Assembly: GCA_965247395.1 (NCBI GenBank)
Contig: OZ252012.1
Coordinates: forward strand, 2,020,253-2,084,252
Length of the DNA stretch: 64,000 bases
Direction: 5' to 3'
From: CAYRJD01 sp965247395
Lineage (GTDB): Bacteria; Actinomycetota; Acidimicrobiia; Acidimicrobiales; Poriferisodalaceae
Part shown: piece after piece, positions 1 to 7,528 of the stretch
How positions within the stretch are numbered: the first letter of the stretch is position 1
Layout: each line of letters begins with the position of its first letter
The notes under the pieces: generated by a model
Seen by the model: only the letters and a program-made list of their open reading frames with translations
The model's database searches: none
Told to the model about the DNA's origin: nothing
Translations under genes and position numbers: made by a program

Positions 1-296
1 AGATACAACGTGGAGGTGTGCATGATCTTGACGGCTTGCGATTGAATCGCTGCGACCACGGCCGGATTGGCGTGGCCGATCATCGTTGTGAGGATCCCGC
101 CAAAAAAATCCAGGTAGCGCTTGCCCTCGTTGTCGAACACGTAGCTGCCCTCACCGTGATCAAGCGAGATCGGTTCGCTGTACAACGGGTTTACAAACGC
201 GGGCATCACCGCCCGATAGCGCTCAAGCAGTTCGGCTGTGTTTGCTCCTGTGGTTGTCCCGGTGTTTGCTCCTGTGGTTGTCCCAGTAGTTGTCAT
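1..296 (-). CDS. Class III (PLP) aminotransferase, N-terminal part only
   Basis: The reverse strand reads from an ATG at 296 off the left edge of the window, giving about 98 N-terminal residues. After a low-complexity Thr/Gly/Asn tail of about 20 residues, the segment YVFDNEGKRYLDFFGGI followed by IGHANPAVVAAI is the typical start of fold-type I, class III aminotransferases (4-aminobutyrate, AGXT2-like and relatives). These are PLP enzymes that move an amino group from an omega-amine or amino acid to a keto acid. The catalytic lysine lies beyond the window, so substrate cannot be assigned. The N-terminal tail is encoded by two copies of a 24-bp direct repeat (241-288), which looks like replication slippage. 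It is divergent from the dehydrogenase gene at 346, with only 49 bases between them. Confidence 0.85.
   Translation of the reverse strand, partial: MTTTGTTTGANTGTTTGANTAELLERYRAVMPAFVNPLYSEPISLDHGEGSYVFDNEGKRYLDFFGGILTTMIGHANPAVVAAIQSQAVKIMHTSTLY
241..288. repeat. 24-bp tandem repeat, two copies, inside the aminotransferase gene
   Basis: Two adjacent 24-bp units (241-264 and 265-288) differ only in their last bases. They encode two Thr-Thr-Thr-Gly-Ala-Asn-Thr-type segments at the very N-terminus of the aminotransferase, ahead of the conserved fold. The unit length is a multiple of three, so the reading frame is kept. Confidence 0.9.
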
Positions 297-333
297 AGTG
301 CTTGCCTGTGCGGTTAGGAATGAGTTGAGATCT

Positions 334-339
334 TAGAGT
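334..339 (+). promoter_or_regulatory. Leaderless -10 box (TAGAGT) of the 2-hydroxyacid dehydrogenase gene
   Basis: TAGAGT is followed by exactly six bases and then the GTG start at 346. No Shine-Dalgarno sequence precedes this GTG. The spacing fits transcription starting at or next to the G of the start codon, as in leaderless actinobacterial genes. Confidence 0.55.
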
Positions 340-345
340 GCGATC

Positions 346-1647
346 GTGGCTAATCCCATAGAGCACATCTCTTCTATGTATCGCTCGCTGCGTGCAGTGG
401 CGCGCTTCGACAAGTTCGAGTTCAACACGACCAAACGCCGCCTGGCACGTGTGGCAGATGTATCAGACCTGCGGAGGCTGGCACAACGCCGCTTGCCGGC
501 GGGTTGTTTTGACTACATCGATGGTGCAGCCGAAGATGAAATCACTGCCAGGCGAAACGTGGCGGCATTTGCTCGCTGGCAGTTCAACCCACGAGTGCTG
601 CGTGATGTTTCAGACGTTGATACCAGCAGTCAGGTATTAGGCCAGCTCGCGGCATTTCCGCTGGTGATAGCTCCGACTGGCTTTGGCCGCATTGCTTGTT
701 CGCAAGGAGAGTTAGCGGTTGCCGCGGCCGCTGAGCGAGCGGGCGTGCCGTACACGTTGTCATCAATGGGAACTCGCTCCATCGAAGAGGTTGCCGCTGT
801 CAATAGTGGGCGAAAGATATTGCAGGTTTACGTCTGGCGTGATCGCAAGCTGATGTCTGAGATGTTGGCGCGGGCTCTAGCTGCCGACTACGAGGCAATA
901 ATGATCACGGTAGATACAGCAGTGTTAGGTCGGCGTGAGCGAGACATTCGGCGCGGTTTCACCTTGCCGCCGAAGCTGGGTGCTGACACGTTGTTACAAG
1001 GACTGCTGCATCCCGGCTGGACATGGGATTTTCTCAGCTCCGACCCGATTCAGTTTGCCAACATGGTTGGCACTACCGCGGCCGATGGGTCCAACCCGGT
1101 GACACTGTCCGATTACATCAACTCACAATTTGATCCTTCACTTTCATGGGATGACCTTGAGTGGTTCCGTGAGCGCTGGCCGCGCAAGATCATGTTGAAA
1201 GGGATTCAAAGCACTGCCGATGCCAAGCTGGCAGCCGAAATCGGCATGGACGCTGTGATCTTGTCAAACCACGGTGGACGACAACTTGATGGCGCGCCGG
1301 CTCCAGCCGATCTGATCAAACCCGTACGAGAGGTGTTGGGCGCAAATCGTGTGCCCGAGCTGATCTGCGACGGGGGAGTGCGGCGCGGCAGCGACATCGT
1401 TAAGGCGTTAGCGCTGGGTGCGGATTCGGTAATGATCGGGCGGGCTTATCTCTATGGGTTGGCCGCGCTCGGCGAAGCTGGCGTTGATTGGGTGTTGAAC
1501 TTCATGCGTGACGGCATGATTCGCACCATGCAGCTAGCCGGGGTTACGTCGTGTGCGGAGCTAACACCCGAACTACTCACCGAAGCCTGGTCGCAAGAAA
1601 TTCGCGCGTCTGAAGAACAGCCTGAGTCGCGGGATTCAAGTGAGTAG
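346..1647 (+). CDS. FMN-dependent alpha-hydroxy-acid dehydrogenase/oxidase (lactate/glycolate type)
   Basis: The 433-residue protein belongs to the FMN-dependent 2-hydroxyacid dehydrogenase family (L-lactate dehydrogenase, glycolate oxidase, mandelate dehydrogenase). These TIM-barrel flavoproteins oxidise an (S)-2-hydroxyacid to the 2-oxoacid. Visible family features are FDYIDGAAEDE (55-65), Lys285 in LKGIQS, the active-site SNHGGRQLD (307-315, with base His309 and substrate-binding Arg312), and the phosphate-binding DGG/GR segments (342-366). The protein is somewhat longer than the 350-400 residues usual for the family, with an N-terminal extension before the barrel. The GTG at 346 was chosen because a TAGAGT box lies six bases upstream; Met11 (376) is an alternative. 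It overlaps the frame that continues into shikimate kinase. Substrate is unknown: lactate, glycolate and mandelate are all possible. Confidence 0.88.
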   Translation: MANPIEHISSMYRSLRAVARFDKFEFNTTKRRLARVADVSDLRRLAQRRLPAGCFDYIDGAAEDEITARRNVAAFARWQFNPRVLRDVSDVDTSSQVLGQLAAFPLVIAPTGFGRIACSQGELAVAAAAERAGVPYTLSSMGTRSIEEVAAVNSGRKILQVYVWRDRKLMSEMLARALAADYEAIMITVDTAVLGRRERDIRRGFTLPPKLGADTLLQGLLHPGWTWDFLSSDPIQFANMVGTTAADGSNPVTLSDYINSQFDPSLSWDDLEWFRERWPRKIMLKGIQSTADAKLAAEIGMDAVILSNHGGRQLDGAPAPADLIKPVREVLGANRVPELICDGGVRRGSDIVKALALGADSVMIGRAYLYGLAALGEAGVDWVLNFMRDGMIRTMQLAGVTSCAELTPELLTEAWSQEIRASEEQPESRDSSE

Positions 1648-1696
1648 CAGCGATAACCCCCAAAGCTCTAACGGGCCTCGCAAAGAAGGCTCACTC

Positions 1697-2290
1697 ATGT
1701 CGCATGAGCAGGTGGTGCTCACCGGGTTTATGGGCACCGGCAAGTCAACGGTTGGCGTCTTGCTGGCCGAGAGGCTCGGCTGGGAAGCCTGCGACACCGA
1801 CGATCTGATCGCTGAGCGGAATGGACCTGTAGCAGAGATTTTTATCGAACGAGGCGAAGAGGCGTTCCGCGACCTGGAGCGAGAAATTGTCAAGGAGCTG
1901 GCGCAGCGCAAGCATTTGGTGATCAGCACTGGCGGTCGTTTGCTGGTTGACGAACGCAACGCAGCGTTGCTAGGCGGCGGGGTCAGTAGTAGCGGGGTCG
2001 GCAGTAGCGACAGTGGTGCCTCCGGCAGCAGCGACGCAGTAACTCGGGTGTTCTGCCTTACCGCTGAACCGGATGAGATAGCCAAGCGAATTGTCGCAGA
2101 GGCAGGAGAAGCAACAAGTGTGAGCCGACCGCTCTTGGATCAGCCAAATCAAGACCAGCAATCCCTGCTAGAGCGCATCACCAAGTTGCTAGCCGAGCGA
2201 GCCGAGGCATATGCCAAATACGAGCAAGTTCGCACAGACGGTAAAACGCCCGAGCAGGTGGCCGACGAGATCTGGACTCTCCTGGCCTAG
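1697..2290 (+). CDS. aroK: Shikimate kinase (with an altered GGG motif and a Ser/Gly insertion)
   Basis: Shikimate kinase phosphorylates shikimate on its 3-hydroxyl using ATP, the fifth step of chorismate synthesis in the cytoplasm. With the ATG at 1697 (AAGAAGG Shine-Dalgarno at 1683-1689), the 197-residue protein shows Walker A GFMGTGKST (10-18), the DTDD motif (33-36), Arg58 in EAFRDLE and the lid motif SRPLL. The residue numbers line up with classical shikimate kinases. Two oddities stand out: the conserved GGG (79-81) reads GGR, and about 20 Ser/Gly/Asp residues (about 94-114) sit between the GGR strand and the next beta strand. An upstream in-frame GTG at 1640 would overlap the preceding gene by 8 bases and is less likely. 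The stop TAG shares its CTAG with the convergent CoA-transferase stop. Confidence 0.8.
   Translation: MSHEQVVLTGFMGTGKSTVGVLLAERLGWEACDTDDLIAERNGPVAEIFIERGEEAFRDLEREIVKELAQRKHLVISTGGRLLVDERNAALLGGGVSSSGVGSSDSGASGSSDAVTRVFCLTAEPDEIAKRIVAEAGEATSVSRPLLDQPNQDQQSLLERITKLLAERAEAYAKYEQVRTDGKTPEQVADEIWTLLA
1974..2038. repeat. Degenerate slippage repeat encoding a Ser/Gly linker in aroK
   Basis: A short near-repeat of the form GGGGTC-(A/G)G(T/C)AGTAGCG encodes the Ser/Gly-rich insertion of shikimate kinase. The codons GGG-GTC and AGT-AGC recur in register. Confidence 0.6.
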
Positions 2291-3507
2291 TTCGTTGCTA
2301 CTACTCCGCGCTCGGTGAGATCGCTAATTGCCGCTTCGTCAAGTCCTAGCTCGTTCAGCAGCTCAGTGGTGTGTTCACCCTTATCCGGTGCCGGACCCCG
2401 CACACCCACATCGGGTGAGGTGTGGATTCTGAACGGCGCAGCCACGGTGTCAAATTTCCCGGCCTTGGGATGCTCGATTGTTTCAAAGGCACCAGTAGCA
2501 CGCACCTGAGGATCCACCGCCGCCATCGCCGTGTTATTGATCGGTGCCCATATGCAGCGCTGCTCATCGAGTCGTTCAGCCCAATAATCGACAGGCTCGG
2601 TGCGCATCGTTTCATCCAGAGTCGCCAGCAGTGAACCGATGTTGCGATAGCGCTTGGAGCCGTTGCTGTAATCCTCGTGGTCGATCAGATCTTCGCGGCC
2701 AAGTGCGGTGCAAAATCGTTCCCAAGCGTCGCCGGTGTCGGGCATGGTGAACTGCAGCCAACGACCGTCAGCACATGTATACGCCTCCAACATTGGCGAC
2801 AGTGCTCGCTCACGCGGGCGTTCGTCGGTCGGTCGCCCATCCACTAGCGCGGTCGCTAGGTCAAGTGCGATTGTCCAGGTGGCGGTCCGCAGCAGTGATG
2901 CTTCAACTACCTGACCTTCGCCCGTTACGTCTCGCGCTCGCAGGCCGGTCATCAGTGCGCCAAACATTGCGATGCCCGTGGTGTGATCACCCTGACCGGG
3001 ACGAGCATGCGGAGGGGTGCCCCCAGGTGGAATCGATGAGCCGTGCAATCCTGAACGTGAAAAGAAAGCGGTCACGTCGTAGCCGGGCCGGTCGATTTCA
3101 TCACCCTCCTCGCCGTATCCCGACAGAAGTCCGATCACCAGGTCGGACTTGATAGCAAACAGGTCATCTACATCAAGCCCGAAGCGCTTCCGGCGATCCG
3201 GCAACAGATTGGTAAGCACGACGTCCGCAGTGCCTACCAGCTGGCGAGCAAGCTTCGAACCGTCAGGGTCTTCCAGGTTGATCTGGATCGACTTTTTACC
3301 GCGGTTGATGAATTGAAAAGCGTGATCCGGGTTGTGCGAGCCTTCGGGCAGTTTTGCTTGTTTCATCAGGCCGCGAATGGGATCGCCTCCCATGGCCTCC
3401 ACCTTGATGACTTCGGCACCTAGGTCGGCCATGATCGCGACCGAGGAAGGGGCGGCTGCGAAATTTGCAAACTCGATTACTCGAACACCCTCAAGCGGTG
3501 AGGTCAT
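2287..3507 (-). CDS. CaiB/BaiF family (class III) CoA-transferase or racemase
   Basis: The 406-residue protein starts at the ATG at 3507 (MTSPLEGVRVIEF), the normal N-terminus of the family; the longer open frame upstream has no family similarity. Class III members move CoA between carboxylic acids (formyl-CoA:oxalate, carnitine) or racemise 2-methylacyl-CoA. Visible features are the N-terminal Rossmann half (VIEFANFAAAPSSVAIMADLGAEVIKVE), INRGKKSIQINLEDPDG and the D-x-T-x-G segment GQGDHTTGIAMFGAL, where the catalytic Asp is expected. A TAGGCT box lies eight bases upstream of the ATG. It is divergent from the dioxygenase operon at 3610, so a role in the same pathway is possible. Substrate cannot be read from the sequence. 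Confidence 0.85.
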   Translation of the reverse strand: MTSPLEGVRVIEFANFAAAPSSVAIMADLGAEVIKVEAMGGDPIRGLMKQAKLPEGSHNPDHAFQFINRGKKSIQINLEDPDGSKLARQLVGTADVVLTNLLPDRRKRFGLDVDDLFAIKSDLVIGLLSGYGEEGDEIDRPGYDVTAFFSRSGLHGSSIPPGGTPPHARPGQGDHTTGIAMFGALMTGLRARDVTGEGQVVEASLLRTATWTIALDLATALVDGRPTDERPRERALSPMLEAYTCADGRWLQFTMPDTGDAWERFCTALGREDLIDHEDYSNGSKRYRNIGSLLATLDETMRTEPVDYWAERLDEQRCIWAPINNTAMAAVDPQVRATGAFETIEHPKAGKFDTVAAPFRIHTSPDVGVRGPAPDKGEHTTELLNELGLDEAAISDLTERGVVATN

Positions 3508-3594
3508 AGCGCCTGAGCCTAGTATTTGCCTCAAGGCAGCGGGTCGGAGAACAGTCGCGGGAGTTCCGCTTGCGAATGGTTCACGATTGGTTGT

Positions 3595-3602
3595 GAGGAG
3601 GT
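3595..3602 (+). promoter_or_regulatory. Shine-Dalgarno GAGGAGGT fixing the dioxygenase start
   Basis: GAGGAGGT lies seven bases before the ATG at 3610. It is the strongest ribosome-binding site seen in this region and shows that the 28 in-frame codons upstream of 3610 are not translated. Confidence 0.7.
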
Positions 3603-3609
3603 AGCTCAA

Positions 3610-4458
3610 ATGGCGACAGAGATAACGACCGAAGTTCAAGCCGAATTTAAAGCCAACGGCGTAGTGAAACTTGAGGGAGTGATCGGCACCGAATGGATTG
3701 ATCGGTTTCTAGATGACGCACAACGTCAGCTAGATCAAGGCGGCGCTTGGATCACCGACACCAACAAGGGCGCTTCGACAAATCGTCTGTTCACCACCCG
3801 CTATCGCTGGGAGACGAACGCTTTGGTAAGCGACTTCATTCACAAGTCTCCGATTGCTTCACTAGCGGGCCAGCTAGTCGGTTCGCCCACCATGCGGTTC
3901 TATTTTGATCACCTGCTGGTCAAAGAGCCGCACACTCAAAATCCCACGCCCTGGCATCAAGACATTGGGTATTGGCCGTTTCTGGGACGTCAAATCGTGT
4001 CGGCCTGGGTGCCGATGACCGCGGCAAAAGTCAGTGATAGTTCGCTTGAGTTTGTGAAAGGTTCACACGCTTGGGACGCTTACTACGCGCCGGAGCCATT
4101 TGACGGCAAGGCTGGCTGGACGACGGATTTTGAAGGCGAAAAGATGCCCGACATTCAGGCATCTCGTGAACAGGCAATCAGCGACGGGACCGAGCAAAAA
4201 TACGACATCATCGGGTTTGACGTAGAGCCAGGTGATGTCATTTTCTTTTCTGCTTGGACCCTCCACTGGTCTCCGGGTAATGAGGGAGATCGTCGGCGAG
4301 TGGCGTTTTCAACCCGCTGGCTAGGTGAGGACACGACATGGTTTCCTCATCCCGGCTGCGACCCGACCGTTACTCAACAAGACACGACCTCAGTGCCTGG
4401 CGAATACCCGGCCGACGATGACCGCTTCCCGCTGGTTTACGTATCAGATAAAAACTAA
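3610..4458 (+). CDS. PhyH-family Fe(II)/2-oxoglutarate dioxygenase
   Basis: This 282-residue protein is of the phytanoyl-CoA dioxygenase (PhyH) family, non-haem iron enzymes that hydroxylate a substrate while decarboxylating 2-oxoglutarate. The iron triad is visible: His116 and Asp118 in TPWHQDIGYW, and distal His219 in TLHWSPGN, followed by Arg residues at 228-230 able to bind 2-oxoglutarate. The start at 3610 is set by a strong Shine-Dalgarno. It is first in a tight run with the HpaB-like monooxygenase (GTG immediately after this stop), the FMN protein and the ThDP enzyme. The family hydroxylates very varied substrates, including phytanoyl-CoA, halogenated acids and ectoine, so the substrate here is open. 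Confidence 0.85.
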   Translation: MATEITTEVQAEFKANGVVKLEGVIGTEWIDRFLDDAQRQLDQGGAWITDTNKGASTNRLFTTRYRWETNALVSDFIHKSPIASLAGQLVGSPTMRFYFDHLLVKEPHTQNPTPWHQDIGYWPFLGRQIVSAWVPMTAAKVSDSSLEFVKGSHAWDAYYAPEPFDGKAGWTTDFEGEKMPDIQASREQAISDGTEQKYDIIGFDVEPGDVIFFSAWTLHWSPGNEGDRRRVAFSTRWLGEDTTWFPHPGCDPTVTQQDTTSVPGEYPADDDRFPLVYVSDKN

Positions 4459-5922
4459 GTGCCGATCAGAAACGGATCTCAGGTACTAGAAAGGCTGCGA
4501 AACGAGCCGCCCAACATCTGGATCGAGGGCGAGCAGGTAACCGACTCCACCACGCATCCAGCTACTCGTAACGGCGTGGCGAGCCTGGCCGCTTTGTACG
4601 ACCTGCAAAGCGATCCGCTTCGCGCAGACGTTATGACCACACCTAGCCCCACTACGGGGGACCAGGTTGGCATGAGCTTCATCATTCCCCAGACCATCGA
4701 AGACCTGGAGCGTCGCTCGGAAATGAATCGGGTGTGGGCGGATGCGTCGCTGGGCTTTCTCGGCCGCTCGCCGGACTATCTCAACGTAAACGTGATGGCT
4801 GCGGGCATGGCCAAGCCTTACTTTGACGCCATCAAAGCTGGCTATGGCGACAACATGGCCGCCTATTTCGAATATGTGCGAGAGAACGATCTAGCGCTGA
4901 CGCATGCCTTGACGCATCCACAGGTTGATCGCTCCAAGCCGGTAAGCGAGCTGGACGACCCTTTCACCGCCCTTGGGATGGTTGAAGAGCGCAGCGATGG
5001 GATCATCGTGCGCGGGGCACGCATGCTGGCCACGTTGCCGATCTCCGATGAGATTCTCATCTTCCCTTCCACGGTTATTCAAGGCGGCGATGACATGCGT
5101 CCCTATGCACTTGGTTTCGCCGTACCCAACAACACGCCAGGGCTCACGTTCCAATGTCGCGAGCCGCTTGATCAAGGTCGTAGTCGAGCCGATCATCCGC
5201 TAGGCGCTCGCTTCGATGAGATCGACGCGATGGTCATCTTTGACAACGTGCTCGTGCCGTGGGAGCGAGTGTTTTTAACCGACGATGTGCAGGCCGCCAA
5301 TCAGGCCTATGCGCGCACCGGAGCCGTGTTGCATATGGCTCACCAGGTGGTCAATCTCAAGATCGTTAAGACCGAAGCCATCTTGGGAACGCTGCAGGCG
5401 ATCATCGACATGATCGGCAGCGGCGCCTATCCGCACGTGCAAGAGATGGTCGCAGAGGTAATCATCGTGCTGGAGATAATGAAAGCCCTAAAGGTGGCAT
5501 CCGAAAAGGGTGCAACCATGAACGAATACGGCGTTATGACGCCCGCTCGAGGCCCACTTGATGCTGCTCGCAACTATTACCCGAGCGTGCATGCGCGGCT
5601 GTGCGAGATCTTGCAGTTATGCGGGTCAAGCGGATTGATTATGATTCCGACCGAAGCCGATCGCCACGGCCCGCAAGGCGCAAACATTGAAAAATATCTG
5701 CAAGCGCGCGGTGGCAGTGCCGACGAACGCCTGAAGCTGTTCCGTCTGGCTTGGGACATGTCTCTGTCTGGATTCGGCGGAAGGCAAGGCCTGTATGAGC
5801 GCTTTTTCTTTGGCGACCCCACCCGCATGCGACACGCCCTCTACGGTGTTTACGACAGCAGCGCCCACGTGAAGCGGGTGCAAGCGTTTCTAGAAAACGA
5901 AGACTGGCCTCCTACCGCTTAG
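4459..5922 (+). CDS. HpaB-like flavin-dependent 4-hydroxyphenylacetate 3-monooxygenase (oxygenase component)
   Basis: The 487-residue protein matches the large, FADH2-using oxygenase component of two-component phenol hydroxylases (HpaB, HadA-like), which hydroxylate a phenol ortho to its OH. Family features are the N-terminal TGAEYLxxL-like segment, the central DHPLGARFDEIDAMVIFD, VLVPWERVFL, and the C-terminal SGFGGRQGLYERFFFGDP. The length is typical. The GTG at 4459 directly follows the TAA of the dioxygenase, so the two are probably translationally coupled. No HpaC-type flavin reductase is present in this window, so reduced flavin must come from elsewhere. HpaB-fold proteins also include 4-hydroxybutyryl-CoA dehydratase relatives, but the motifs here look like the monooxygenase branch. 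Confidence 0.85.
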   Translation: MPIRNGSQVLERLRNEPPNIWIEGEQVTDSTTHPATRNGVASLAALYDLQSDPLRADVMTTPSPTTGDQVGMSFIIPQTIEDLERRSEMNRVWADASLGFLGRSPDYLNVNVMAAGMAKPYFDAIKAGYGDNMAAYFEYVRENDLALTHALTHPQVDRSKPVSELDDPFTALGMVEERSDGIIVRGARMLATLPISDEILIFPSTVIQGGDDMRPYALGFAVPNNTPGLTFQCREPLDQGRSRADHPLGARFDEIDAMVIFDNVLVPWERVFLTDDVQAANQAYARTGAVLHMAHQVVNLKIVKTEAILGTLQAIIDMIGSGAYPHVQEMVAEVIIVLEIMKALKVASEKGATMNEYGVMTPARGPLDAARNYYPSVHARLCEILQLCGSSGLIMIPTEADRHGPQGANIEKYLQARGGSADERLKLFRLAWDMSLSGFGGRQGLYERFFFGDPTRMRHALYGVYDSSAHVKRVQAFLENEDWPPTA

Positions 5923-5929
5923 GGTTTTT

Positions 5930-7453
5930 ATGTCAACATTTTGGATAACTGCGGTGTGGATAGTGATTGCATTCGGCGCCTTGCTGGTGCCATTAGCGAT
6001 TTACGACATATTCCAAAAAAAACACACCATCTTGCGCAACTATCCCGTTGTTGGTCATCTGCGCTATCTGTTGGAAAAGATCGGTCCTGAGCTACGGCAG
6101 TATGTGGTCGCCTCAAATGAAGAAGAGCGGCCGTTTAATCGTGACGAGCGGCGCTGGGTATACGCCACAGCAAAGCAACAGAACGCCTACTTCGGTTTCG
6201 GGACCGACGCAGAGGTGCTCAAACCTGGGCACATAACCATTCGGCACAGTCCGTTCCCGCTTGGTCACGCCGTGCCCGAAGGCGCCCCGGTGCCTAGTGG
6301 CAAGATTTTGGGCGGCTGGCGCAACAGGCCCGGCAAGTTTCGCCCACCTTCGGTCGTGAACATTTCGGCCATGAGTTTTGGCTCGCTGTCTTGGTCGGCC
6401 GTTCATGCCCTAAATGAAGGTGCCATGAAGGCCAATTGCATGCACAACACCGGCGAGGGCGGCATTTCCGACTGTCATCGTCAGGGAGCCGATCTGATCT
6501 ATCAGGTCGGAACCGGCTACTTCGGCTGCCGTGACGAGGACGGACAGTTCTCCATCGAACGTTTCGAGGAGACAATCAAGTCGGCCAACGTAAAGGTCGT
6601 TGAAATAAAGCTGTCTCAAGGCGCCAAACCCGGCGTAGGCGGGTTTCTACCTGGCGCAAAGGTGACACAAGTCATCGCTAAAGCCCGCGGCGTGCCGGTG
6701 GGAATAGACGTTGCCAGCCCCAGCCGCCACACGGCCTTTAGCAACGTCGAAGAGTTGGTGGAGTTTGTGGAGAAACTGGCGGACGTATCCGGACTGCCTG
6801 TAGGTATCAAATCTGCGGTAGGGCAAGAGCAATTTTGGACTGACTTAGCAAACCGTATGGCACAGACCAAGACGGGCCCAGATTTTGTGACCGTCGACGG
6901 GGCCGAAGGTGGCACCGGTGCGGCTCCGCTGGTGTTTAGCGATCACGTGGCGTTGCCGTTTTGGCAAGCATTTGCAGTGGTTCATAGTGCTTTCGGTGAG
7001 GCAGACCTGCATGAGAAGGTCGTGTTCATCGGATCCGGCAAGCTGGGGTATCCGGCACCTGCTGCCATGGCTCTAAACGTGGGCGTAGACCTTGTCAACG
7101 TTGCGCGTGAGGCAATGATGTCCATTGGTTGCATTCAGGCACAGCGTTGCCACACCGGACACTGCCCAACAGGTGTAGCGACTCAGGGCGGATGGCTGTC
7201 ACGCGGCCTTGATCCGACTCTCAAAAGCGAACGACTTGCCAACTATGTGCGAGGCCTGCGTAAGGATTTACTGCGCTTAGCCGATGCGTGCGGAGTGGAG
7301 CACCCAGGGCTAATCGGGCCGGACAATATCGGGATGGTTAACACGCAAGGCACCTTGGTGCCGGTCCACGAGCTCTACGGCCTGGACAGAGACTGCACCC
7401 ACAGCGAAGGCCGCATGGAGAGCTTGCGGACCTGCATGGGCAAAGCGGCCTAA
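5930..7453 (+). CDS. Membrane-anchored glutamate-synthase-like FMN/Fe-S protein
   Basis: The 507-residue protein holds only the FMN-binding, synthase-type domain of glutamate synthase (stand-alone GltB-like proteins). A hydrophobic segment at residues 5-25 probably anchors it in the membrane. Visible features are NISAMSFGSLS, HNTGEGGISDCH, the FMN-site TVDGAEGGTGAAPL, and the 3Fe-4S cysteines C401, C407 and C412 in CIQAQRCHTGHC. The glutaminase domain and NADPH-binding subunit of real glutamate synthase are absent, so it is probably a flavin oxidoreductase of unknown substrate. It follows the HpaB-like gene by seven bases and precedes the ThDP enzyme, suggesting one catabolic operon. Confidence 0.82.
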   Translation: MSTFWITAVWIVIAFGALLVPLAIYDIFQKKHTILRNYPVVGHLRYLLEKIGPELRQYVVASNEEERPFNRDERRWVYATAKQQNAYFGFGTDAEVLKPGHITIRHSPFPLGHAVPEGAPVPSGKILGGWRNRPGKFRPPSVVNISAMSFGSLSWSAVHALNEGAMKANCMHNTGEGGISDCHRQGADLIYQVGTGYFGCRDEDGQFSIERFEETIKSANVKVVEIKLSQGAKPGVGGFLPGAKVTQVIAKARGVPVGIDVASPSRHTAFSNVEELVEFVEKLADVSGLPVGIKSAVGQEQFWTDLANRMAQTKTGPDFVTVDGAEGGTGAAPLVFSDHVALPFWQAFAVVHSAFGEADLHEKVVFIGSGKLGYPAPAAMALNVGVDLVNVAREAMMSIGCIQAQRCHTGHCPTGVATQGGWLSRGLDPTLKSERLANYVRGLRKDLLRLADACGVEHPGLIGPDNIGMVNTQGTLVPVHELYGLDRDCTHSEGRMESLRTCMGKAA

Positions 7454-7456
7454 ACG

Positions 7457-7528
7457 CTGTTTACAAAAGCACTGCCTGCGAAAACCTGTCTAAGAAAACC
7501 TGCTTACGAAAACAATGTCTATGAAAAC
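7457..7528. repeat. Degenerate 14-bp tandem repeat spanning the ThDP-enzyme start codon
   Basis: At least four units of the form CTGYNTRNGAAAAC run in tandem: 7472-7485, 7486-7499, 7500-7513 and a variant at 7514-7528. A weaker unit lies at 7457-7471. The last unit contains the two ATG codons at 7515 and 7521, so the start region appears to have been built from repeat DNA. No Shine-Dalgarno is visible. Confidence 0.75.

Noticed and set aside
18..317. A 99-codon plus-strand ORF rich in Cys and His at the left edge
   Set aside because: It is the antisense of the class III aminotransferase N-terminus; its Cys/Gly repeats are just the 24-bp repeat read on the other strand.
1636..2085. Serine-rich minus-strand ORF opposite aroK
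   Set aside because: It is the complement of the aroK Ser/Gly repeat and has no protein-like pattern; aroK is clearly coding on the plus strand.
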